In this document: positions 8,676 to 16,725 of the stretch, piece by piece
How the letters are laid out: every line of letters starts with the position of its first letter
How positions within the stretch are numbered: position 1 is the stretch's first letter
Assembly (NCBI GenBank): GCA_003427395.1
Contig: BFEA01000489.1
Span: 318,210 to 339,968, forward strand
Source: Chara braunii
Lineage: Eukaryota; Streptophyta; Charophyceae; Charales; Characeae
Length of the DNA: 21,759 nucleotides
Direction: 5' to 3'
The notes under the pieces: model-generated
The model's input: only the letters and a program-made list of their open reading frames with translations
Databases searched by the model: none
Told to the model about the DNA's origin: nothing
Program-made: the position numbers and the translations under genes

Positions 8676-8886
8676 GGAAACACCTCGGGCCAGTAGGAGT
8701 TTTAGCTGCTCTTACTCGCGCCGAAGTGGTAATGTTGCCTTCCCCACTTCAGGCGTTGGCCAAGGCTAGTGACCCACGTATCGCCCTGTAGACACATTCA
8801 GACCCACTGACACTCTGTTCGAGAGATGCGTTTGAGGCCTGAGAAGAGTTAGAGACTGAGGGAAGGACCCCAGAGACTCTTGGGCG

Positions 8887-9459
8887 ATGATTAGTGGAGG
8901 TCCAAAGGGTGAACATTTCGTGGTAGAGGTTGATGTAGGTGGTCGTAAAGTTGGCGCCTTCGCAGATATAGGCTCTACACGAAACTTCATCAGTCGTGCT
9001 TGTGTGGATAGACTGCGCTTAGGGGACCAAGTGCAGCGGCTTAGCAAAACTGTAGCTTTTGCGCTGGCCAACAAGCACCAAATGGTAGTTAAAGATTATG
9101 TCAAAAACGTAGTATGTTCCTTCTCTTATGGAGGAGGGGAAATGAGACATAAAATCTCATTCCTCGTCAGCGACGAACTGCCCTTCGATATGCTACTAGG
9201 CATGTACTACCTCGAGGTCGCGCAACCTCAGTTTGATTGGGATAGGAAGGTGTTGATACGCAAGTTGCCAAATGGTAGGACCGTTAGACTGCAGAAGTAT
9301 AAGGCTAGCAGTCTAGTGGAGAACTACGGTTGCATGTGTGCTTCCTCTTTCTATAACTACTACAAGCAGAATCGTGAGAAGGACATGTATCTAGTCTTTG
9401 TCTCTGAGAAAGGGGAGGCCGTTAAAACACCCCCAGAGATAGAATCAGTCGTCGCATAA
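8887..9459 (+). pseudogene. pol: Element 1 pol: retropepsin-like protease region
   Basis: A 190-residue open segment after gag. The active-site loop reads AFADIGSTRNFIS (about residues 24-36), where Ty3-type proteases have D-S/T-G; the catalytic Asp is kept but the next residue is Ile. The second conserved element, PFDMLLGMYYLE, matches the family's FD-hydrophobic-LGM-x-W/Y-L segment. The protease would cleave the Gag-Pol polyprotein. It ends at TAA 9457-9459, and the same frame continues into the RT region, so this stop is a nonsense mutation within pol. It is not separately translated; the first Met is a convenience. Sequence from 8676 to 8886 is degraded linker with stops. Confidence 0.8.
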
Positions 9460-10046
9460 TATTCCGACCGTTTTGAGGAGCTCACAGGAGTGGTAGAAAG
9501 GGAGGTGGTCCATGCAATAGAGGTTGTCCCAGGTAGTAAGGTACCTAGAGGACGAATCTATAGGATGTCTCCCGCGGAGTTGGATGAGCTCCGCCACCAG
9601 CTCAAGGAGCTCACATAAAAGGGATGGATTCGGCCTAGTACCTCCCCTTACAGTGCGCCAGTCTTATTTGTCCCAAAGAACGGAGGTACCCTGAGGATAC
9701 AATCAAATTGCCATTAGACCTAAGGACCAGCACAAAACCGCATTTCAGACCAGATACGGTTTGTACGAGTTCGTGGTGATGCCCTTTGGCCTATGCAATG
9801 CACCTAATACATTCCAGCACGCGATGAACATGATATTTCATGATTACTGAGACAAATTTATCGTCGTGTACCTCGACGATATTCTTATCTTTAGTAGGAC
9901 TATAGAGGAGCACGCCGAGCACTTGAAAATAGTGCTAGGTCTCCTAAGACAGCACTAGTACAAGGTTAACTTGGAGAAATGCGAGTTCGGTCGCACCAAG
10001 ATCTTGTACTTGGTTCATGAAATCTCAGCAGATGGATTGAGGCCGG
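9460..10046 (+). pseudogene. pol: Element 1 pol: reverse transcriptase with internal deletion
   Basis: The RT N-terminal region is clear: YRMSPAELDELRHQLKEL, a TAA near 9616, KGWIRPSTSPYSAPVLFVPK, then GGTLRI. At about 9699 the sequence jumps directly to the segment equivalent to [20 protein letters not shown]. Compared with element 2, about 44 residues (~130 bp) are missing, including the conserved Tyr-Arg-Gly-Leu-Asn strand and the KIDL segment with the first catalytic Asp. The rest of the palm is present ([16 protein letters not shown]) with the catalytic YLDD box at 9869-9880 ([12 protein letters not shown]). Further stops lie at about 9848 and 9957, and a frameshift just before 10047 leads to the connection region. 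No active RT is possible. Confidence 0.88.
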
Positions 10047-10928
10047 ATGATAAAGGTGGCCAGCATACGTGATTGGCCCAGACCTCAAACTGTTACTGAG
10101 GTCAGATCATTTTTGGGGATGACAGGGTACTATCGTCCGTTTGTAAAGAACTATAGTACTATAGCTTCCCCATTAACAAATTTAACTCGACTGGATACCC
10201 CTTGGGAGTGGACTGAAGAGTGTGAGGCAGCCTTCAGGAAATTGAAGTATGCCCTAACACACTACGAGGTTCTTAAACTTACGGATCCTGATAAGCCATT
10301 TGTAGTGACCACAAATGCCAGCCAATATGGCATAGATGCGGTCCTTGCGCAAAAGGAGGGGCCCAAGTTGAGACCTATCGAGTACATGAGTAAAAAGATG
10401 CCATCTCAGAAAGTTGCCAGGTCTACCCTTGAGCATGAGCTCTGTGCCCTGTACCGAGCGCTGGTCCACTGGAGACACTATCTCCTTGGCAGATTTTTCT
10501 ATGTACACTATCTCCTTGGCAGATTTTTCTATGTAAGATTTGACTATGAGACCTTGGGCTGGATCAAAACACAGTCGGTACTCTCAGACGCACTCAAGAG
10601 ATGGATACAAGTGATAGACATGTATGACTATCAACTTGATCCTATTAAGGGAGAATACAACAAAGTGGCTGATGCGCTATCGCGTAGGGCAGATTATCTG
10701 GGGGCCTTAGTAACAGAGTTTGGCATATCTGATGACCTAACTCGATCATTGGTGGAGGCCTATCAACAAGATCCAATCATGTCTGAGATCATCCGTAAAT
10801 TCCAAACGAAGGACAAAGTGACCTTGGATGAATTTACGATGGTAGACGACTTATTGTTTCTTGAGAAGGCAGGGAATAAAAGACTATGTGTTCCCAATAA
10901 TGAGTCTTTGCGGTTTATTTCTAGGTGA
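10047..10928 (+). pseudogene. pol: Element 1 pol: RT connection, RNase H and integrase N-terminal approach
   Basis: The longest intact pol segment, 293 residues. Residues 1-60 are the RT thumb/connection (DWPRPQTVTEVRSFLGMTGYYRPFVKNY). Residues 80-215 are RT-type RNase H: TTNASQYG with Asn90 where the catalytic Asp is expected, then STLEHELCALYRAL with the catalytic Glu, a D in RFDYETLGW, and VADALSRR at the end. Residues 143-162 contain HYLLGRFFYV twice because of an in-frame 30-bp tandem duplication. The remainder leads towards the integrase zinc domain. RNase H degrades the RNA strand during reverse transcription; the Asn and the duplication would both be expected to impair it. Confidence 0.9.
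10476..10535 (+). repeat. Perfect 30-bp tandem duplication in RNase H
   Basis: 10476-10505 is repeated exactly as 10506-10535 (starts CACTATCTCCTTGGCAG, ends TTTCTATGTA). Being a multiple of three it keeps the frame and doubles HYLLGRFFYV. Its perfection implies a recent event compared with the other damage. Confidence 0.97.
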
Positions 10929-11754
10929 CTGTCACGATGCAACTGGACATTTTTTGGTTATAAAAAGACTTCAGCTAATTTAGTGCAAAGATTTTGGTGG
11001 CCCACTATGATGCAAGATGCAAAAGAGTATGTTGAAACATGTAAGGTTTGCCAAAGAGACAAACCTAGGACTCAGGCTCCGCTCGGGCTCATCAAGCCCT
11101 TGCCGATTCTTGAAGGTCCTGGTCAGAGTGTGTCCATGGATTTTATGGATACTCTTGTGACCAACAGGTCTGGGAAAAGGCACATCTTCGTGATAGTGGA
11201 CCGCTTCTCTAAGTATGCAAGACTTATCGCTATGCCAAAAACTGCTAAAACTGACTATGTCATCAAACTATTTCTGGATAACTGGGTCAGAGATTTTGGA
11301 GTACCTACGTCAATCGTAAGTGATAGGGATGTAAGGTTTACCAGCAAACTGCGGCAGACGACAGCTGAACAGATGGGAACCAAGCTGCAAATGACATAAA
11401 GGAATCACCCTGAGTCAAATGGCCAGGCAGAATAGATGAACCGGGTAGTACAGCACCTGCTTCGGCATTATATTAAGCCAAGTCAGGATGACAGGGACGA
11501 GAAGTTACCTCTCGTTGCCAGCCTGTACAACAATATGTGCACAGTACTACTAGTATGACTCCCAACCAGCTGCACCTTGGTTGGAAGCCCAGAACTGCAC
11601 TTGACTTTCTGCTCCAGAAAGGCAACCCACCGCAGCACGTAGCAGCATAGAGTTTGCTGTCAATTACGAACGGATGCCGCAGCAGGCCGTCAAACATATC
11701 AGAAAGTCTCTGGATTCTATGATAGCATCTGAGAATAAACATAGACGGCCCTCT
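10927..11754 (+). pseudogene. pol: Element 1 pol: integrase zinc-finger and DDE core, disrupted
   Basis: The HHCC zinc domain begins DCHDATGH (10927-10950). A frameshift in a run of six T's follows, then the frame reads YKKTSANLVQRFWWPTM and CKVCQR, supplying the two Cys. The DDE core is recognisable: SMDFMDTL (first Asp), IVSDRDVRFTS (second Asp) and PESNGQAE (Glu at about 11430), with stops TAA at 11397-11399 and TAG immediately after that Glu. Further stops and frame changes continue to about 11760. Integrase joins the element DNA to the chromosome. All catalytic residues survive in the DNA but not in one translatable frame. Confidence 0.88.
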
Positions 11755-12268
11755 AACTTTTAGGTAGGTGATAGAGTCTGGGTAAAGTCATCTGAACTAG
11801 GTCAGGAGTTTGGGATTTCACGTAAACTGATGCCACAGTACTTTGGGCCCTGGGAGATCTTAGACATTGTAGGGGATCAACCGGATGGGCCTTCATACGT
11901 GATTCACATTCCTGTACACTTGCGTTCACATTCCTGTACACTTGCGTACTTACCCTGTTTTCCATGCATCCAAGTTGGCACCTTTCGCTGCCACTGATCA
12001 ATTTCCCTCTAGAAGATCAATGCTGCCCCCAACCATGGATGGACACGTGGACATTGACGATATCATCGAACACAAGCTGATGCCTGTGCCCAAACCTCCA
12101 GGAAGGGGACGACCGCCAAAGCCACAGATGCAATACCGAGTGCAGTTCAGACATCACATTGATTCTCAAGAAGACTGGTGGTTCACAAGAGAGGAATTAG
12201 TGAAGATTGCTCCCCAAATTCTCTCAAGTTATGAGAGAAAGCTGAAAGGGAAGCAGCCTGTTACATAA
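11755..12268 (+). pseudogene. pol: Element 1 pol: integrase C-terminal region and chromodomain
   Basis: The integrase C-terminus is recognisable from about 11755 as VGDRVWVKSSELGQEF, KLMPQYFGPWEIL and PSYVIHIPVHLR. It is knocked out of frame by a 22-bp tandem duplication at 11903-11946, then continues as YPVFHASKLAPF in the frame open from 11942. Residues 32-98 of that last segment form a chromodomain: VDIDDIIEHKLM, YRVQFRHHIDSQEDWWFTRE (aromatic cage region) and a final helix ending SSYERKL. Chromodomains on integrases guide insertion to marked chromatin in this lineage. The stop is at 12266-12268, about 40 bp before the 3' LTR. Confidence 0.85.
11903..11946 (+). repeat. Perfect 22-bp tandem duplication in the integrase C-terminus
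   Basis: TTCACATTCCTGTACACTTGCG occupies 11903-11924 and again 11925-11946 without mismatch. Since 22 is not a multiple of three, it causes the frameshift between the integrase C-terminus and the chromodomain. Confidence 0.97.
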
Positions 12269-12289
12269 GGACTTTGCAGAGGACTATCG

Positions 12290-12307
12290 AAGAAAAGGAG
12301 GAGGGAA
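12290..12307 (+). other. Element 1 polypurine tract
   Basis: AAGAAAAGGAGGAGGGAA lies directly before the 3' LTR start TGTGAGGATT. It is an uninterrupted run of 18 purines, the expected primer for plus-strand DNA synthesis. Confidence 0.9.
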
Positions 12308-13283
12308 TGTGAGGATTTGGGTCCTCGGCAGGCCTAAGGGGCCCCTGCTGCAAATGTGCCTGCCCTAAGTGAAGGCTGGCCTAACAAATACCGAGAGGCC
12401 CTAAGCTGTCGAATTCGCATTTGGGGTCCAGGCAGTTTCGTCGCGCCAGCTGGTTGAGGAAAACACAGGCCGAGAAGCAAGCAAATTCCACGGCCTTCCA
12501 GCCTCTTCCGAAAGCACAGGCCTGGACGAGATTCGCAGCCTCATAAACAGACAGTTAGGAGGCCCAGTAGATGCACCAGAGGTGCAGCATCCTGGGGCAT
12601 ACCAGAAGCTTCTGGGCCCAGGCCAAGGCCAGCCAGGCTGCGAAGGCAGGCCAGCTCTTTCCATATAGGAAAGAGCTCGCGGCCTGGCGAGGCATTCGGG
12701 CACTCACATGCTGGCGGCAGCGCTGCTGGAGCTGGGCTGCTGCTAGTGCTGAGAGGCGAGGTGCTAGCACGTGCGGTTGTGCAGGGAGCAGGGCGCTGCT
12801 GAGGGCAGCGCCATAGCCCAGCCTCCATAGCTGGCGGGTTTGGATGTACAGTGAGGCGCAGGGGTGGTCTTCGGGTGTTCAACAAGGGAAGACATCGGAG
12901 AAAGTCAGGGGAGAGAGAGAAGGATGATGATGATGATGATGTGAGGGCAAATACCTGGTATTGGCGATGGTTTTGCATGGGCGACATCTTGAAGTACTTC
13001 GGAGGCTACTGGCGTCAACAGTTGCATTGTCAATAAGTAGGCTAGTAGTAGCTGTGTAGGGAGTTGGTTGGGCGCCGAGCGCCAAGTAGTGAGATAGGGA
13101 CTGGATATCTATGTTAGTGGTGGCGAGAGAAAGCTCTCATTGACATTGGCTTTCAATGCTACTATTCTCCATTGGTTTCGCATTGGTGCAATGCTACTTT
13201 GTGAACACTATGAAACGATCTGGCTTTCAATGTGATTGTGCGATCTGAATATTGTCATCTCGCTTCTGTTCATTTTCCTTGCA
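12308..13283 (+). repeat. Element 1 3' LTR (976 bp)
   Basis: Begins TGTGAGGATTTGGG and ends TTTTCCTTGCA. It is collinear with 4485-5470 with scattered substitutions and a few small indels (for example a short deletion near 12735). Several differences are C-to-T at CpG, such as TGCGAGG versus TGTGAGG at the terminus. Confidence 0.92.
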
Positions 13284-13411
13284 TGTGTCCCTATTCCTCG
13301 GCTACCAGATGTTCATCGTCTGCTCCAGTTGGCTGAGTGTCCTGAACTTCCAACCCATCGCGCTCCTCTTCTCTGAGATCTTCCGCTTCTGAAATCGGAG
13401 CGGATCTGGAA

Positions 13412-13416
<5 letters not shown>

Positions 13417-13442
<26 letters not shown>

Positions 13443-13582
13443 GAACAAATCGGACCCGGTGCCCAAGGCTGATATTACCAAATTGAATAAGAAGATTGAG
13501 GCCGGGGTCCTCACAGTCTACCCGGAGAAACCGAACCGAACAAGCTGAGAACCAGGCTCAGCGTCCGTCCTATGATGATGAT

Positions 13583-13622
<40 letters not shown>

Positions 13623-13806
13623 ATGATAATGAACTTCTACTGATTGTATGTGGGATAAGGATACTAATGATGATGGCGATTAGAATGTGAAGAATCTTAG
13701 AAGTCTATGCTATATCAACAAATATGGCCTTCTAATCCTAGAACAACCCCTAGCCATCCCTGAGCCAGGACATTACATCTCAGAGACAATGTTATCCTAG
13801 CCAACA
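13417..13806 (-). mobile_element. Poly(A)-tailed retroinsertion (target-primed type) with 16-bp target duplication
   Basis: CGGATCTGGAAAGCTT occurs at 13401-13416 and again, perfectly, at 13807-13822. The left edge of the inserted DNA is a T run (28 T's at 13415-13442, two of them possibly part of the duplication), i.e. a poly(A) tail on the minus strand. This is the hallmark of LINE-driven target-primed reverse transcription. The 364-bp body has no RT and no convincing tRNA-type A and B boxes, so it is a truncated LINE, an unusual SINE or a retrocopied transcript. The plus strand of the body, antisense to the tail, carries a protein-like stretch (DPVPKADITKLNKKIEAGVL). The perfect duplication suggests a young insertion. 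Confidence 0.85.
13571..13628. repeat. Compound microsatellite (ATG)n-(CTG)9-(ATG)n
   Basis: TATGATGATGATTATG, then nine CTG units (13587-13613), then several ATG units. It lies inside the retroinsertion body. In plus frame it would encode Asp and Ala runs. Confidence 0.93.
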
Positions 13807-14050
13807 CGGATCTGGAAAGCTTGTGCTGCGGTAGGCGAAAATCAAAGGCAATGGCAGTGCGCAGTTCAGCTATGTCATTCACTGCCTGTTCACACGTGAC
13901 AAAAGTGATCCCCTCTTTCGTACACAGCGTCTGGAGGCCATGCTGCTTCAATCTTTTGAGGTACTTCTTGGTTTCTTTGAGGAAATCCGCTCGCTCCGTA
14001 GTAGCCACCTTGGACGCCAGTCGTACCGACGTTCTCTTTGGAGGTGAGGG

Positions 14051-15109
14051 TGTTATGAACATGGTTGTCTGTTGAAATTTTATCAACGCTCACTCACAGG
14101 AACTCCCGTACACGCCCATACATGCATAGAAGGAAGGGGAGAGGCAGTGGAGTGTCACACCGCCCAACAAAAGGAACGCAGCGGAAGACTCAGGGGAGCA
14201 AAGTGACAGAATACACAAGATAGTGAATTCCCTCCGCACAAGTCCCAACAATCATTCATAGAAGACAACCGAGTGATCACAACCAGAAATCAATGAAGAG
14301 ATGACAACTCGAACACAGTATTACAACTGTTTATTAAGCTCAGAGCATTGTTTTTACTGAATATATTCAGAACCCTGTTGCGCTACCCTCAGAGAGGTAG
14401 CGCCTCAACCCCACACACACCGAGCAGCTAAAATAGCACTAGAACCCAAGGTAACACCCAGCGCCACCCTGACATCCAACTCAGTGGCCTGCGCCGAGAT
14501 GAAACAGGCTCCCAGAGTCAGTCCCTGATGAAGATGAAGTGCAGATGATGGTATCCTCTGAGAAGATGCAGCTATGGCTGCATCGCCACTGGGACCCTAC
14601 TCCTGAGGAGGGTCAGTAGTGCACCACGTGCTCCAACGCATCAGACCTCTGATAGCCCAGACGGTTTTGACTCCCAGAGAGTCAGAGCGGTCAGCGGTGA
14701 CCCTAGTCTGGTCAGCGCTCCGAAGGTCTGGCTACGTCCGCCGTCTCCACCACCGGAATCAGCGACCACGACTTGATACCGTGTGCGTAGCAACTTCCAC
14801 CACGAAGTGTCAACTGCCAAAAGCCCAGGACCGATGTCCCCATCCTATCTATACCCTAAACTAACCTGGACACGACCTAGACCGGACTGACTGACCGACC
14901 GGTACCGTTTCTGTTTCGGCCTCTTCGGCCTCTCCCTACCCGGCTATAGGCTATAGGGAGGTCTATCAGCGTAGGCCCATTGGGCCTGTCTGTCCTAGGG
15001 GTATCCCGGGTCTGCTATTCGCAGTTACGGTAGCTGTAGGAAATTCGAGTTAGTACCGGGCCCATATTTCCTATATTTACAAATATGTCCCTCACGAATT
15101 TTCCTTACA
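14051..15109 (-). repeat. Element 2 3' LTR (about 1,059 bp)
   Basis: In window orientation it begins TGTTATGAACATGG, aligned with the 5' LTR end at 20809. It probably ends ATTTTCCTTACA at 15109, giving TGTAAGGAAAAT...CATAACA on the minus strand. The left boundary is firm. The right boundary rests on the TG/CA rule and on a 12-bp match to the outer end of element 1's LTR, because the other LTR copy is truncated. The sequence 15110-15136, where a polypurine tract should be, is only weakly purine-rich on the minus strand. Confidence 0.7.
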
Positions 15110-15158
15110 GGTAGGTCTCTCGGTTAGCCCTCAGCCAAACAAAATTATGAATCTGTCC

Positions 15159-15844
15159 CTACCTAGGGTACAGCCTTGTCAGAGAGAGGCTACAGGCAAC
15201 CTGGAACCAGCAAGTCATTGCAGACCTACCATCCCCCGAAGCGAGAACCTCCGAGCTAGGGGCGTAGGCTTGCAGAGCGTCGAAGGGTTCTCCCCTTTTT
15301 GCAGCCTTATATTTGAGGATAACAGACTTTGTTGTTTTCATAAGCTCCTTGGGAGTAAACCAACGATCCTCAATATGGGAATGGTAAAGAAACTTCACAA
15401 GGTACTCCTTCTCCGGGCCTGTACCATACTCATCCTCAACTGATTCCACCTCATATCCCTTCCCAGGGATCGGGGGACCGAATTGAGGAGGCCTGTCTGG
15501 AAATGCATCAGCTGGGATAAACGGCAGCAGCTTGGATGAATGAAAGACATGGTAGGTTTGTAGATGCAGTGGGACGTCCATGTGATAAGATGGCCCGAAA
15601 GGGTCAGCTCCCACTGTATCCAAAACCTGCCATGGACCCATGTAACGCGGCAACAACTTGGGCGAAATGTCCTCCTCCCACGATAGCTCAGAACTGAGTA
15701 CCCAGACCCAGTCAGCAGCGCGAATGGGAGATGGTCGACGATGCTTGTTAACCTGCTGAATCATAGCCTTTTGGGCTTTGAGCAGGTTAACTTTGGCTCG
15801 TTCGATATCCCTCTCGTACTGTCTGGTGAACGTTGCACTCCCAG
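15159..15844 (-). pseudogene. pol: Element 2 pol: integrase C-terminus and chromodomain
   Basis: After a frameshift near 15845 the minus frame reads FTRQYERDIERAKVNLLKAQ, then KHRRPSPIRAADWVWVLSSE and RYMGPWQVLDTVG, the barrel-like integrase C-terminal region. HVFHSSKLLPF follows. The chromodomain lies around 15500-15290: YEVESVEDEY, KEYLVKFLYHSHIEDRWFTP and SVILKYKAA. The frame ends at 15159 with an extra tail of about 45 residues that is not part of the chromodomain. It would direct integration to chromatin marks. This segment is open over 201 codons. Confidence 0.87.
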
Positions 15845-15847
15845 GTG

Positions 15848-16713
15848 TCAGTCTGGGGTAGCCCTATCGATAATGCCATCGAGAGGCTGCCGCGGTTCAC
15901 ATCCCCAGTGTAACCGGTAAGGGGTGAACCCTGTGGAGGAGTGTACAGACGTGTTGTACACTAGTTGTCCCCGTCCTAAGTGGAGATCCCAGTCCTTCTG
16001 ATCAGGGCTGATCACAGGACGCAGCAACTGGAAGAGAATCTGATTCATCACTTCAGCCTGCCCATTGGTTTCAGGATGACGACTAGATGTCATATTCAGT
16101 CTAGAATGAAGGCAGTCTGCCATTCATTGCTGCAAAAATGCGGATCTCTATCGCTGACAATAGAGATGGGTGGTCCATGGTGTGTAACCCACCGGTCAGC
16201 AAAGACCGCCTGGACGGTCGGGACTCTGGCTTCCTCTAGCAGTGGAATGAACTCTGCATATTTAGAAAACATGTCCACACATACCATGACATGACGCATA
16301 CCGCGAGGAGTAGTCCTCCCCAGGTCAGTGAAATCAATAGACACTGACTGTGCAGGTGCATCAGGGATGGGAAGTGGATGCAGTAGGCCAAGGGGAGGTC
16401 GGTGAATAACCTTATTCCTTTGGCATAACTCACAGGTTTCGACATAGTGCAACAGGTCAGTCCTCATCTCTGGCCAGAAGAACCGCTGCGATAGGGCTGC
16501 CAGCAATTTTAAGGCCCCAAAGTGGTCGTGCGCATCATGACACTCAGACATTATGAGTGTTCTCAGTTGGCGGTCCTGGGGAACGCACATACGCTCCTCT
16601 CCTCTACTGCAAGTATACAGCAGACCTGAAACCAGTAAATATCCTGGTACATATACGGAATCAGTCTGCAGATTCCTCACTATAGGACCGAAAATCGGGT
16701 CCGGTGGCAACAA
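15848..16713 (-). pseudogene. pol: Element 2 pol: integrase zinc finger and DDE core (one frameshift)
   Basis: The frame 16713-16096 contains the HHCC zinc domain (CHDAHDHFG, then CELCQRNK), the first catalytic Asp in VSIDFTDLG and the second in SIVSDRDPHFCS. A one-base frameshift near 16100-16123 moves the reading to the frame 16123-15848, which has RHPETNGQAEVMNQ with the catalytic Glu. It ends RATPD, stop. All DDE and HHCC residues are present across the two frames. The upstream RNase H frame is separated only by an in-frame TAG at 16726-16728. Confidence 0.9.
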
Positions 16714-16725
16714 TTGGGCAATGGT

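Larger units (their letters stand above)
4485..13283 (+). mobile_element. Element 1: Ty3/gypsy chromovirus LTR retrotransposon, full-length layout, inactive
   Basis: An 8.8-kb element with two ~1-kb LTRs (4485-5470 and 12308-13283), a tRNA-iMet primer site, a long leader, gag with zinc knuckle, protease, RT, RNase H, integrase, chromodomain and polypurine tract, in the Ty3/gypsy order with integrase after RNase H. The C-terminal chromodomain places it among chromoviruses. The LTRs match over their whole length at clearly above 90% by eye, so the insertion is moderately old. The coding region has many stops and frameshifts, an internal RT deletion and two short tandem duplications, so it cannot encode its own machinery. 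Flanks are CGTG (4481-4484) and TGTG (13284-13287), a likely 4-bp target duplication with one C-to-T change. Confidence 0.92.
13291..14050 (-). pseudogene. Unrecognised ORF C-terminus, interrupted by a retroinsertion and cut by element 2
   Basis: Read from 14050 down, the frame starts abruptly at the element 2 LTR with PSPPKRTSVRLASKVA. It continues through a helical, Lys-rich segment (ADFLKETKKYLKRLKQHGLQ, LCTKEGITFVTCEQAVNDIA) to HKLSRS at 13807. The insertion 13417-13806 breaks it there. Removing the insertion and one 16-bp duplicate restores an open frame that continues with an acidic tail (ISEAEDLREEERDGLEV) to TAG at 13291-13293. The restored C-terminal piece is 117 residues. I do not recognise the family; it could be a transposon protein or a host gene. 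Its stop lies 7 bp before element 1, beyond which is the GIY-YIG frame on the same strand. Confidence 0.6.

Noticed and set aside
13284-13290. 5-bp target duplication for element 1
   Set aside because: CCGTG before and TGTGT after do not match at five bases; only the 4-bp CGTG/TGTG comparison works, with one transition.
13496-13690. Plus-strand ORF with Asp and Ala runs
   Set aside because: The runs are the (ATG)n(CTG)n microsatellite. The piece has no supported start and lies in a retroinsertion; only the short stretch before the repeats is kept, as an observation.
13417-13806. tRNA-derived SINE with pol III A and B boxes
   Set aside because: TGGCTCAGGGATGG and GGTTCGGTTTC on the minus strand only loosely resemble the boxes and are over 200 bp apart, too far for a tRNA head.
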